A stretch of DNA of 64,000 nt, taken from assembly GCA_013397935.1 (NCBI GenBank), contig VZRN01000629.1, forward strand, positions 638,031 through 702,030, in the 5' to 3' direction. The stretch's first letter is position 1, and each line of letters starts with the position of its first letter. The DNA comes from Dasyornis broadbenti. Lineage: Eukaryota > Chordata > Aves > Passeriformes > Dasyornithidae. Below the pieces are notes generated by a model that saw nothing but the letters and a program-made list of their open reading frames with translations, was not told where the DNA came from and did not search any database. This document shows positions 12,344-23,917 of the stretch, piece by piece. Position numbers and translations under genes: made by a program.

Positions 12344-15300
12344 CTGGAGTCAGACAGTAAAAGAAACGTTTCCTCTTCACTGGGATATCATTCCCTTGAC
12401 ATTGAGAGCACACCACCAAAATGGGTTTTCCTCTCAGGTTTCTGACTGAACACTGACTTTGCTTAGGTAACCACAGCTGTGCCCAGACCTGTAAGCACAA
12501 ATGGGGAGAACATGATGAGCTGGGAACAAATTTTTTTTGATGACAGGGGAAAAAACAAAACAAATGCTCAAAGAGCAGACTGAATTAAAGCCAGGCCCTC
12601 AGCTGTACCCTGAAGCCTGACGCTGCTTCAGCTGGGAGCATCCCTGAGGTATGTAGTACCAGGGTACTTGAAGCAGGGGAGCACTGGGTGCACTCTGCCC
12701 ATGACACAGATTTTGTTCTTCAGGTCTGAGCTCTCTGACCACACCAGGATGTTCAGTTTGATGCAAATTTTCAGGGTGCACTAGCTGACAGCCTCCAGGA
12801 AGCTGGACTGAATAATTCAATAATTACTTACAGTCTTATACTCCACATGACTGGAAAACATCCCAAAAAATCGTTATCACAGTCTTGTCGTGAGCTGGTA
12901 CATTTATTACTTATTATGGAAATGGCAATGCTGATAAAACTCACTAGCTTGGGTCCCTGAAGCTCTCTTCTATCTGTGGCAAGATCTTATTTGCATTTTC
13001 TGTAGCTGGGATCCCTCCCAAGGGCTAAGCCCAGGAAGCCAAGAGAAATACAGAGAAGAAACTGGGCCCAGAGCTTGGTTTTTCTCCCCCAATCTGAGAT
13101 GCTGACACACACTGCTTTTGCAAAGTGCCCATTCTTCTTATGTCTCGGTCAGCCCAGCTGCCAAACTGTGTAATAGCAGGATCTCACTCAGAGCCATATG
13201 CTGCTGCTGGGTTGTTTTGGGGAAAATTAAATTAAAACAATCTGCAACAGTTGTTTTAATGCCATTTCTTGTTTGCTTGAAGCCTTGGTCCCAGATCACC
13301 TTTAAATAATGGGAAGGTAAAGCCTATGGTTTCCCAGTAACTTGAGGGACATGCTGGATACTCAAGAACTGCTGCTGATGGGCAGCACGGAGACTCCCAG
13401 CCCTGGGAGAGCTCTTGAGAGGGAAACTGAAATAAGGCAGAAAAAATCAGGAAGAATAGCAGCTTTGCTTGCTTTAAATGCACCTAAAAGCAAAAATTGT
13501 ATTGCATTGCATGTCATTCTCCAGGAAAACATCTTCAAGCCAGTGGTTAACTTCATTCCACAGATTTTTTTGCTCCCTCCCTCCCACTCCCAGTATTTCT
13601 CTGCTTGTGTGGTTATCAGAATTCATTCAATCCACAGCACTAAGCTTCATTCTCAGAAACCCAAATGTGCAGGTTACCACTGGTGTAGGACCTAGAAAGC
13701 TGTCAGATTAGGGACTGAAGTAAAAGCACAGACTAGAATTCCCATGGAGAAACTGGCTTCTCTTCATAATGAGGAAGTGGGCAGAGCTCTGGGGTGTTTG
13801 TCAGACTGAGCAATGGAGTGGATGAGACACCCAAAATTCTCTGCAGTGCTGACTCCAGCAGCCTTGACCTCCCAATCCTGCACTTGGCACAGGCAAAGGG
13901 GACTGGCATGTTCAGTCCTTTGCTGAGAATTAAGGCTTGAGAGCAACTAGTGTAACAAAAAATGTTTAAGGCAAATGGAGAAAAAACATGTTTATTTGTT
14001 TTATGGAGACAGTGAGAACCAGACTTTTATATTCTGATAACATTGGGGAGTTTTGAGAGTACAAAGCTCTTTCCAGGCTGGGTAAGAGACCTTCACTTTT
14101 AAAACAAATCCCAATATGATAACACTGCTTCACACACACATTTCCCTCTCGTGATTTTACACTGAATAATCAAGAGAGAGAATGGAAAGAACTCTACAGC
14201 ACAGGCAGAAGCAGCTGATATATCCAGAGCCATGCTTTCTCTCTAATGCTCTTTTATGTACACAACATCGGTCGTTTGTTTGCAGCCGTTAGTGTTAAGA
14301 TCTCATTTGTATGACACTGTTTCATCTCCTCCCTTTTATTAGCACTGAAGCTGGATTCCGAGCTGAGAGCACTCTCCTCTCTCATTATTTGTGCAAGGCC
14401 CAATGAACATAATGATATATGTGGTGGTGGATGCTCAGAGCTCCAGCGGTGGTGGTGTGTGTTCCCTGGGGAGCGGAGCAGAGCAGAGCAGAGCTGATGG
14501 TGCCCCAGACAATACAGCTTCTGCCCCAGAGGCCATCTAAATCTGCTGGGCTGGTGTGCTTGTTTGCACTCTTCTGGGTCTGCCCTGGGGTGTCAGCATG
14601 GGAAGGGCCCTCGGCAGCCTCAAACTCCCTGGTTCAATGAGAGACCAGGGACATGTCTCAGGGATGCTGTGGGGGGCTTGCCTGGCTCCTCATTTCCTTC
14701 CTACCAGCCTGCAGTCTGGGAGTGTTGGGGCTCCCAAGGGGACTCCATTACTTCCCTCTCGGGGTGCCCCCAGGTGAAGAGATCTGCTTAGGCTTGGGTC
14801 AGGTTTGGTTAGCATCTGGGAAGGTTAGAAAGGTCATTCTTTTACTTTTTATTTTCTCCCCCCAAGATTTCATCTCTACTAGAGGCTCAAGGCCAGGGAG
14901 GAGATATTTCTGCATGTCTGGTTCATAGGGTCTTCGTCTCAGAGCTATTTTCTCAACAGTGCTCCATCAAGGGCAGCCTTTGTCTGGGCTGGGATAAAGG
15001 CACTTCCCTAATTAAGTTAGCTTAACCACCACTTGGGAAATACAATGTCCACTAAACTCATCCACAGCCAGGCAGGATCGCAGCTATTCTGTGGGAATGG
15101 AGCACACATCAATTATCCCCAGAATTTCAAAGCTGCAAAACCCAATAGTTTCCTTGGCAAAATCTGCCAGGCATGACATGACTGCTACTCACACTCCACA
15201 CATTTCCTAATGCAAAGGATTGGACAACCTCAAATACCGCTTCCAAGAATAGCAAGGCCAAATGAACTGCAAATTACTAAATTCCTTTTATTGCTGGGAG

Positions 15301-15479
15301 CTACAAAGTAACTTAAATTAGTTTCAGTCTGAAGTGAACTGTGGGGCAAGCTGGGAAAATAAAATAAGTGGTGACATTTTAGGAACACCTTTTATGATCA
15401 TTTAAAGAAAATATTTCATCTCACAGCAGGGTATTTTGTAGTCTTAGAAAAGATTCGTTTGTAAAAGATCATGGCTTTC

Positions 15480-15535
15480 TGTACATGCATACACGCAGCA
15501 CATTTAAATGCACGTGTATACACACACATGTATGC
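15480..15535. repeat. alternating purine-pyrimidine tract (Z-DNA-prone)
   Basis: Two runs of strictly alternating pyrimidine and purine, about 18 bases (15,480-15,497) and 28 bases (15,508-15,535), are separated by ten bases. They are made of CA/TG/TA steps with an embedded CACGTG at 15,511-15,516. Such alternation favours left-handed DNA under supercoiling. It may simply be a decayed CA microsatellite. Confidence 0.5.
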
Positions 15536-16470
15536 TTTAAACTATAATGTAAATGGAATATTTTTCATTCACTTAGCAACTATCCTTTTCAGGGAAAGGG
15601 ATAGCAACTGACCTTGAAAGAACATATGTTTTTATGGAAAACTGCCATTAACATTAGGGTTGATTACATAACGCTCTTTTCCTCTTTCCCACATCCTCTG
15701 ATGTAGGGTTTACTGAGTGCATAGGTAAAATAATGATATTGTACATACTTCGAACAGTTTCCTGCTCCAGGAACTACTTTTGGCTCCCCACTGTGGTTTT
15801 GATTAACATCCTACCTGTGACTTCTGCAGATTTGAGCTGGTTTGCTTCTGCAGGCAAAGGAAAGAGGGGAATAAGCTCCAGCACCTGGCACTGTATCATT
15901 GCAGCTGGAGTGGAGAAGTCATAAAATGCACTGCCTTTTAATGAAATAGGATAGAGGGAATAGATGCTTCCCTACTCTTGCAGCTTCACTGCGAAAATAA
16001 CTCAGCCATGCTGAGTGGTGTTGGCTGCACAAGCTCTGCGTGTCACAGCTAGAGCAGACAGGAAAAGACAACAAGGACAGTAATAATAATAATAAAAAAT
16101 AAAAACAGTAAATGGTTCAAATCTTTCACACTGTCATGTTTTCTTTCAATGAAGGGAGGTTAAATTTTCAGCCAGCCGAAAAGTAAAAGATGGGATTTGT
16201 CCTCCTTACAAATAATGGATCAGTGACTGCAAACGCTGGATGCAATATGTAGTTGCAGAAAGCTTTCAGTCAAGTGGAGATAACTTCTTCATGGTACAAA
16301 GCACTTTCTGTGACCTCAGTGTCCTAAATGTAAAGCAATATAGTGCTAGTGTCATAGAAATCAGAGTGCTGCGGGGTGAATGGCTGAAGGGAGAGAGGGT
16401 GTAATTTCAAAGGGGAATGTCTGGGGTGATGGAGGTGGCAAAGACCAGCCCATGCTTTGTTGGCAGGTTT

Positions 16471-16489
16471 TGTGTGCGTGTGTGTGTGT
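16471..16489. repeat. short GT dinucleotide repeat
   Basis: About nine GT units with one C interruption. This is a short simple repeat of a kind common in vertebrate DNA. Confidence 0.7.
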
Positions 16490-17452
16490 TATTAATTTTG
16501 TCTTTCTTGGAGTTTGAAACGGTGCAATTTCTGTGCTGCTTCTCCTGGTGTAACTCGCATGCTTCCCCTGTCTGGAATCTGGGCTGGAAGCATGCAAGGA
16601 GGGATGGAGATAGGCAGGAGGAGGTGGACCAGTGCCTCCAGGGACTCTTCCTGGGAGGGGAACTGGCACAATATCCAAGTCTGGAAGCAAATTTGAAACA
16701 AGAAGAGGTGATATCAGAAACAAAATGTAAGCACCTGGGTAGTGTACAGGATGACCTCCACAGCTGTCTGGAAGGAGATGGGGGGAGTGTGGACAGCTTT
16801 TCCTACACTGTCTCTTCTGAGAGGCTAGACAGAGCTCTGGATCATCACATTAGGGGACATCCTAGTGGAGGGGGTCACAGCTTTGGCCACTTTGAACATC
16901 AAGAGAAACTACAAACAGGGAGCTTCCTTCCAGCTAGTCCTTAGCTAGCCCAAAGAAAGCCCAGAAGCTAAGACCAACAAATGAAGACAGAAGAGGGCAA
17001 TATGCTCCAGAGGCAAAGGGGGCCTTGGCTCATCATATCATTGCAAGGTATTATAACACTGTATTATTCCAAAGTAATAATATTAGTAATAAACAGAGGG
17101 TCAAAGCCTCAACTTTTTCCCAGGCAAATGTCTTAAGTGAGAAGTTCATAAGGAAGCAAGGATAAAGAGATGAAAGAGCTATGGAGCAATGAATGAGTAG
17201 ACTGGGGGAAAGGTATGAGGAACCAGGAAGCTCAGGTGAAGAGGAAAGATCACTGGGATTAATTTTAACAAAAGAAGCCCACCTTTATTTTAGATGGAAA
17301 GGACAATAGGGATATTTCGATAAGAGTACAATTTTTCAAGCATACATGAGTCTTGTGCACCAACTGCTATAGAGCTGGTGTGAGAGGGATAAAAAAATAG
17401 TATAAAAGACCATTTTTCCTTCTCTCTGAATGGGCCTGGCATACATGACAAA

Positions 17453-17548
17453 CACAGAATCATAGAATTATTTAGGTTGAAAAAGACCTCTAAAATCATT
17501 GAGTCCAACCATTAATGCAACACTGCCAAGCCCAGCACTAAAACTTCA
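17453..17548 (-). mobile_element. CR1 LINE, 3'-end fragment
   Basis: Read on the minus strand, this is the terminal part of a CR1 retrotransposon. The conserved stretch GGTTGGACTCAATGATTTTA is followed by AGAGGTC, the TTTCAACCTAA block, and a tail ending ATTCTATGATTCTGTG. CR1 elements end in such 8-bp repeats instead of poly-A and are usually truncated at the 5' end, as here (about 95 bp). The upstream part matching the CR1 GGCAGTG...TTAATGG block is partly degraded. No coding capacity remains. Confidence 0.88.
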
Positions 17549-20500
17549 CCAGAAGTCTTACCACCTCAGCTTCCTGCACCATTGAGGATGACGTTAACCC
17601 ATCAGAGTCATTGTCAGTCTTCATGTCCAAGATGCAGCAGACAGATGCTGCAATAAGAGATAAGCAAGAAAAACTGAAGCAAAACACATTGGGATGTTCT
17701 CAGGGCACAGCACATGTCCTAAACCTGCCCTAACCTCCACCCTAACCCCAGAGTCATCATGCCCAATGCTGGCAGGCAATACTCTGCCTGTGGGTTTGCA
17801 AAGCAGCAGCTTTATTCTGCTCATTTAAGGCTGGCAAGGAGACATGAAGGAGAGAAAACCATTATGTATATTTTGTCTCAAAAAATATTACTGATAGATA
17901 TTGTAGACCAAAGTTCTTTTGATTTCTCACCAGATGATTAGAAAAAACCAAATTCTTTATGTTTTCCTGCCAGCCCTACCCAGCAATACCGAGCCTTTGA
18001 ATTCAGCTAGAACTGACTGCCCAGGCAATCTTACTTTTAAAGGAATCAAATTGCACCTTATTAAACCTAGGGCTGAATTCAATAACCTATGAAAAACTGG
18101 GCTGATAGGAGGCAGCAATTTCACAGAGTAGCCAGTTTTCACTAACTGCAAGCTGAATTTGTGGTAATGACAGCAGAAGCGGAAAATGTCATATTACAAC
18201 TTTGATGTCCAGCCCCACCTCTCTGCTGCATGTTATAATACTTGAACTTATGCTGTTGTTCTTTTTTAAAAACCTGGGAATATGAATTTGTTTTACTAGT
18301 GTCTGCACATGATACCCTTCGTTTAAATTCTAGTACCAAAAGTCAGTCAAGAGATATGGTGCAATAACAGTGAGTTTAGTGCTGAAGAATATTATTCTAT
18401 GAAGGGGAAATCAGATACACATCAGAAGAGGGTGCAATCAGATAGAGTTACTTCCAGATGGAACAGACCTTCAGGGTTGAGAAAAGTGGGTGGCTGGCAA
18501 TGAATAATTTGTCTGATGGACTGAGTCTCCTGTTACTACCTGTGGATAGTGAAAGAATGGGCTGCAGGTCCTCCAGATATACTTGATTATCTGAATGACA
18601 TTGCAAATCTTAAATTCAGAGGCTCAATTGATTCCAAACACTGTTCTACAGGTATTCAATATTTGAAAGCTGCAAGGTGGTCATCGTTACCCAGAAACTG
18701 TAGGACACCATTTCTGATCTCCCGATTCCTGCCACACTGATATTTCAGCAGGAATTATCATTCCTGTAAGATTAATTTTTCCCTAGTCCTCAGGCACATT
18801 TTTGAAACTCAATTTCCATAAATGTCCATGCCAAAAAAAAGTGCTGTATAAATATGGAACATGGCAAACACAAGAGAATCCATGACTTACGTGGTTCTGT
18901 TTGAAGCAGTCAGGGTGCTGTTCTCAGAAATTCTTTACACAGTATGTTCAACATTTCACATTAAAACATTTTGATTATGTTTTTGTATTATTGCCTGGTT
19001 TACTGCTGTGTAGTTATGCCTATGCACTGAGGACAGATAATTTTGAAAGGCAGGACAGCAAGGGAAAATCAAACAGCTTGGAAAGAGTTAATGTTCTCAA
19101 ATAATGTTCATTTATTGCTATTGTGCTTGATAGAAAAGCTTCTTGCTTGCTTTGTGAAACCATTACAGCATGGTCATGCCTGTCTGGGTTCTTGCACCTG
19201 CAGGCCAGGTAGAGGCAGGTATTTGTGTGCAGCTCAGCTCATGATCAGTGATTCAGGCTGATTTGGGGGCTGAGCCTTCTACCAACCACCCTTTTCGATG
19301 AAATCCTATTCTTCCTATTCATGATTTTATTTTCATGCCCACTCTGTCGCACAGTGGACTCAGATCAGTGCGGGGGAACCTGCATGCCAGTCCCCGGGGG
19401 ATGCTCGGCCAGGTAGGCTGGGCTGGAGTGCCCAGCTCGGGGACAAAGCTGTGGTCTGGTCGGGCTGCTCCCTTGGTGGGGTTAGTTTGTATTAAACAAA
19501 ACCAAGAGGTAGCAGTAAAAGGGCAGGCTTGAAAGGTTGCACATAGAGGTCTGCCATGGAGTCAGTGCTGCCCTGCTGAGCTCCTGTGCTCTGCTTCTGA
19601 ATTTGAATGTCATGATAAGATAAAAGCAAAACCAGGTTTGTATTAGGCTGAGCAAACAAAAAGAGAGCAGGACTTTTCCATTTAAAATCCCAGCCAATGC
19701 AAAGTGTCTAATTTCCCCTACCCTTTTCAGGCTGCAGCACAAACCAAGCTATCTCAGCACGGTTGTTGACACCTACTGAAATAAAAATGCATGAAGTAAT
19801 CTTTGTGAAGGTCACAGTGACCTTAGTGCTTAGCACAAAACTCTCACTTAAGCTGGAGTTTCTGGCACATCCTTGTCTGTAGCTAGGGAACCAGGCATTT
19901 TGCTCGATAGAGACATAATCTTCCATTGGCTTTGCTCATTCCCAGCCCGACTTGGCTGTGCCAGAAGTACAGTTGGGCTGAAAAATGGCTGCTGATCAGA
20001 CAAAGCGAATTCAAGGACACTGCTCAACGCAAACGCTGAGAAACTGCTGCATCACTTTCAAACAAGTTGAACCAACTTGCGCTTTCCTCTTTGCCAAATT
20101 AAATAAGGAGCAGTTGCAAAGAAATTAATGAAGCGCATTTTTGCTTGAGTGAGGACAGTGGGTAGCAAATAAAGGGTGATTTCTAAAAGTGACTGGAGAT
20201 TTTGAATCGCAGTGAGACTCCAGGAACATGAACTCCGCAGGTCATTTCAAAAACTGCATTGTAATGTGTTTCTCTAACTGTGGTAGAAGTGGGAACAGCT
20301 ACAAAATTTGACATCTCAAAACTTGGCTTCAGCAAGGATTTTCCTTTAAAAATAAAGATTCATTTTGAATGAAGTGTAATAACTCTAGTATTAGTATTAC
20401 CAGTACACTTAGGACTACTCTGAAATATAAAATATTATGTGATGAGGATTGAAGTGGGTCTCTCCACTGGCGTTCTTCCACTTTTCTGAATACCCTGCTG

Positions 20501-22224
20501 CCATTAATACCCAATACTACCAAAAAACCCCTCAACTTACTTTGCAGCATTGCAAAAAGACAGTGTTTTAGAGCAAAAGGGAAGGGGGTCCCCACTCACA
20601 GGGCCCATGCATGTTATAAAACTGCCCTTTGCTGCCTCCCAGCCACATCCCTGGCCTCAGCTGCCCAAGCAGAGTTCAGGGAAGAAGGCTGAAGGATGGC
20701 AAAAGACATGCACAGTCTTTCCTGTAACCCAAACAGCAGGACCTGAAATCTATTAGATTTTAACCCTTCTAAAACAGATGAGGTGTAATGAAAAATGTGT
20801 GCAACACCTTCTTCAAACTAGTGTTGGATATTTTTAGCTTATTTTAAAAAAAATACTTTATGGAAAAAAATCTCCATCTCTCTTCATATATGCTTTAAAT
20901 AACGAGCCCTGAGTCATGTCTGCAGCTCTTCACCTTCGAAAGGAAGCGTTTAACAAAGTCACATATAAATGTAGGTTATTGTGAGGTGTTACTGATTGTG
21001 ATAAAATCCCATTAGAGTGACAAGCCAATATGATTGTAACAAGAGAGTTGTCACAGTTAAACACAGCCAAATAACCCCGAAGCAAAAGAAAAACAGGCTT
21101 GCAGAATGGAGCATGGCACGAATGAATACAAACAACAAATGCAGTAGTGAAAGCCGCACACAAAAGATCAAAAAAAGGGTCTCCTGCCCAGGTGCAGCAT
21201 AGAAAGGAGGGGGCAGAAATGCTGTGCTGCAGCAGCAAGGCAAGAGCCACCTCAGGGATGGCATAGCATCTTACCAGGGCCCTGGGTCAAGGAGGGCCCC
21301 ATCTGGCCAAAATATTGATCCTGATAATCAAAATGTAATTTTCCAAGTCACCACAGTGTCAGTGTACAGAGACAGATCTGCAGGTGAGAATATCACCTGA
21401 CAGCATCTTGGGATCATCTTCATCAGGATCAGGTCAAAACAAGTACCTTCTCAGGCCAGGCAAGGTTTCCCTGCACAGTATGATGAGATCTAGTTAACAC
21501 ATGAACATCCAGGAAAAAGAATGCCATACTGACTGATAACAAGGAATGGCTGATAAAGTAAACCCTAGATATTTCAGAATGCATAATCTGGTGTTGAAGT
21601 GCTCAAAAAAACTAACCTTTTTTTCTTTGTGTGAATTACTTTATCAAACTGATGGTTAATGCAATTAATTGACCAAAGCCATGGCTTTTGGTGAATGTGA
21701 GCCATACCACTGAGGTGAACTGAACTAGCAAGATGACATTGTTTTCACAGAAAAAGGAGACTTTCCACAATTACAGCCAAAACCTATATTGGAAGGGACC
21801 TGAGGCATCTTGTCAGCAAAATACCCCCTTTTTTGGTTTAAAAAAAAAGAAGTCTTACCAGCTATATACTAATTAACATGCAATGAAGCTTGAATGGGTG
21901 CCAAAGGATCTACAGTAGCACAGTGAACAGTCAGAAAACTCAGACAAGAACTTAGTGTTCCTGCCTCGTCATGCTTCTTTCCTCCACGTAGGTGGACAGA
22001 CTGAAATGGGCTGTGTGACCTCCTTCTGTCAGAAACTATTATTCATGTTATGCCACTAATGCCCCTGGCTAGCTCGGTTGCCAGATCTTACATTAGGAAA
22101 AAAAAGTCATTGGGTCCTTTTCATCTCTCAGGACTAGCCACTGCCACGGGCCTTGCCAAGGCTGAGACAAATCCCATGCTCAGTGATGGACCAGGAAGGC
22201 CAACCCTGAGGTCCTGCTGGGGAT
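17549..22224. other. unique non-coding DNA
   Basis: No gene or confident repeat is recognised. The segment around 21,786-21,820 (GGAAGGGACCTGAGGCATCT) resembles the tail block of old CR1 elements but is too short and isolated to call. The 63-codon plus ORF near 18.55 kb looks protein-like in composition but has weak splice signals and no recognised family. Confidence 0.55.
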
Positions 22225-22476
22225 TGCAGTGGGAATTGCAAAAGGAATCACAGTGAGAAGTGCACTGGGAAATGCAAGGGGAATCACAGAGGGAATCAGA
22301 GTGGAAATTGCACTGGGAATTACAATGGGAATCACAAAATGAAGTGAACTGGGAGTTGTGAAATGAATTGTAATGGGCATCACAGTGGAAATGGAACTGG
22401 GAAATGTACTGGGAACTGCACTGAAAATCATACTGAGAATTGCAAAGGAAATTGCAATGGGAATTGCAGTGGGAGT
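22225..22476. repeat. 12-bp minisatellite, 21 units without indels
   Basis: The 252 bases divide exactly into 21 consecutive 12-mers with consensus close to TGCAATGGGAAT, alternating in places with CACAGTGGGAAT. I aligned every unit by eye. Units differ by several substitutions each, yet none gains or loses a base. Because 12 is a multiple of three and the unit has few stops, both minus-strand frames across it stay open. That explains the 207-codon minus ORF (22,180-22,803) with a repeating IPIA-like pattern and the 120-codon one (22,121-22,483) with an SHCN-like pattern. Neither extends into recognisable protein outside the array, so I treat them as by-products of the repeat. Confidence 0.92.
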
Positions 22477-23866
22477 TGCCCACCTGCAGCAGGGGAGCCC
22501 ATAAAACCCATTAGTGTGGCTCTGAGCCTTTCCCTCCTGAGAGAAGGGGACAGTACATGACTTATTGCAGTACCTTGGCCTTGAGCTGGTGAAACTGGAG
22601 GGCAGCTGGCACCACGATGAGCCCCCATTGTTGCCAGGGCTGGCAAGGCAGCGGGGCAGCTTTGGCCAGCACCAGGGAAGCTCTGAGCAGGGACCCTGCA
22701 GGTGCTGGAGGGCTGCCCTGGGGCCAGGCCACCCTGGTGAGACGCGTAACCCCTCTGTATGGGAGCTGGCAGCTCTCCTCAGAACCATGGTCATGGCCAG
22801 CACTGCATGCCTTGCCCCATATTTGCTGCTTGATCATCTGCATAAGCAATCAAAAATAATTTAAAATACAGGCTGGATACAGTTAAGCCTCCCATTAAGC
22901 ACTGTATGTGTGGGAGTGGGGTCAGGGCAGCCTTTTAAAGGTGGTCGGGCTGGTTGTGCTACCTCTTGATGAAAGTACATAGTCTGAGCAGGAGGTAAAA
23001 GCAGACTTTGCTCATGAGTGAAGACGTTTATGGTCTGCTATGGCACCTTGTGAAACGAAATAGAGGCCTATGTGCAGAGAAACAATAACTTTTGGTGTTG
23101 CAGCCATCTAGGACAGCAGAGGACTCCCACCTTGAGAACCTAACTCTCTCCCAGTGTTCCCAGTAAGGAACATGTTTATCTTGTTTTCATGCAGGCTCTG
23201 AGTCAGGAAGGTAATAAAAAAATAACTCTTCTGAGTGTTCTTGCACTTTGTGTGTGTTTTTACAGGAATTTACAGACACCTGAAAAGGATATTTGCAAAA
23301 TGACCTATGATCCTGAACCTGCGGTACACACAATAAATCTGCCACCCTAAGCATTGCCAGCCTTTTTGAATGAAAGGCTGCATTATAACAACACATGTGT
23401 ATGGCTACAGGGCTGTATATCTTATTGGACCTCATACTCCAATCAACATTTAAAAATAAAAGGAAAGCAATATAAAACTATCTACACATAAATTCTCTTG
23501 CAATGATTTGGCTCTGCCTTCTCCCTCACCCCTTTCCATCCTGACTGATGGCTTTATTATACAAAGGACAGTAATAAACATCCTAGCTAAACCAATGAAC
23601 TTCTTTCACATGTAAATACCTCCTTGGAGGGTACTCGGTATGACCAACAGAAGAGTAATGACTCTTTTTCTCCATTTATTCAATCTAAATGAAATAACTG
23701 GTCATCAAACTGTGGGCTTGGATGTAACAGATTCCCAGTGTGTATCTGGACACCAAAACAAATTTAAATGGGAGAAGAAACCAGTTAGCAGCTTTAAAAG
23801 GAAATATGTTGACAAGCATTGTGGGCTTAGGGTAGCACTACAGGAGTAACTTTTGATCAACTTTTT

Positions 23867-23917
23867 GATTCAGCCTTTTGGTTCATCAGATGATGAACCA
23901 AAAGATGAAGATGAATC
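23867..23917. repeat. perfect 30-bp palindrome with outer arms
   Basis: Bases 23,875-23,888 (CTTTTGGTTCATCA) are the exact reverse complement of 23,891-23,904, separated by only two bases. An outer pair, GATTCA at 23,867-23,872 and TGAATC at 23,912-23,917, extends the structure across an asymmetric internal loop. The DNA could form a cruciform and a transcript could fold into a tight hairpin. The two-base loop would have to open by several pairs for an ordinary pre-miRNA shape. There are no flanking target duplications that would mark a small transposon. Confidence 0.9.

Larger units (their letters stand above)
2641..17452. other. unique non-coding DNA with scattered exon-like segments
   Basis: I found no recognisable protein, RNA gene or interspersed repeat in this block. 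Short ORFs overlap on both strands and resemble nothing I know. The points worth noting are listed separately: exon-like segments near 3.56, 5.07, 6.92 and 12.3 kb, an alternating purine-pyrimidine tract at 15.5 kb, and small GT and TAA simple repeats near 16.47 and 16.08 kb. A 175-codon plus-strand ORF at 16,417-16,944 has no domain or codon pattern that supports a gene. Confidence 0.6.

Noticed and set aside
13231..13260. 10-bp perfect stem with 10-base loop (ATTAAAACAA/TTGTTTTAAT)
   Set aside because: Stems of this length and loop size are expected about once by chance in a window this long, and the arms are low-complexity AT.
16417..16944. 175-codon plus-strand ORF
   Set aside because: It crosses a GT simple repeat, shows no domain or codon bias I can detect, and overlaps a 120-codon ORF on the opposite strand.
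21786..21825. Short stretch resembling a CR1 tail (GGAAGGGACCTGAGGCATCT)
   Set aside because: Only about 25 bases match and the 8-bp terminal repeat is missing, so it cannot be called.
22180..22803. 207-codon minus-strand ORF, the longest in the window
   Set aside because: Its openness comes from the 12-bp repeat, which lacks stops in that frame. The non-repeat ends have no domain, and another frame is equally open.
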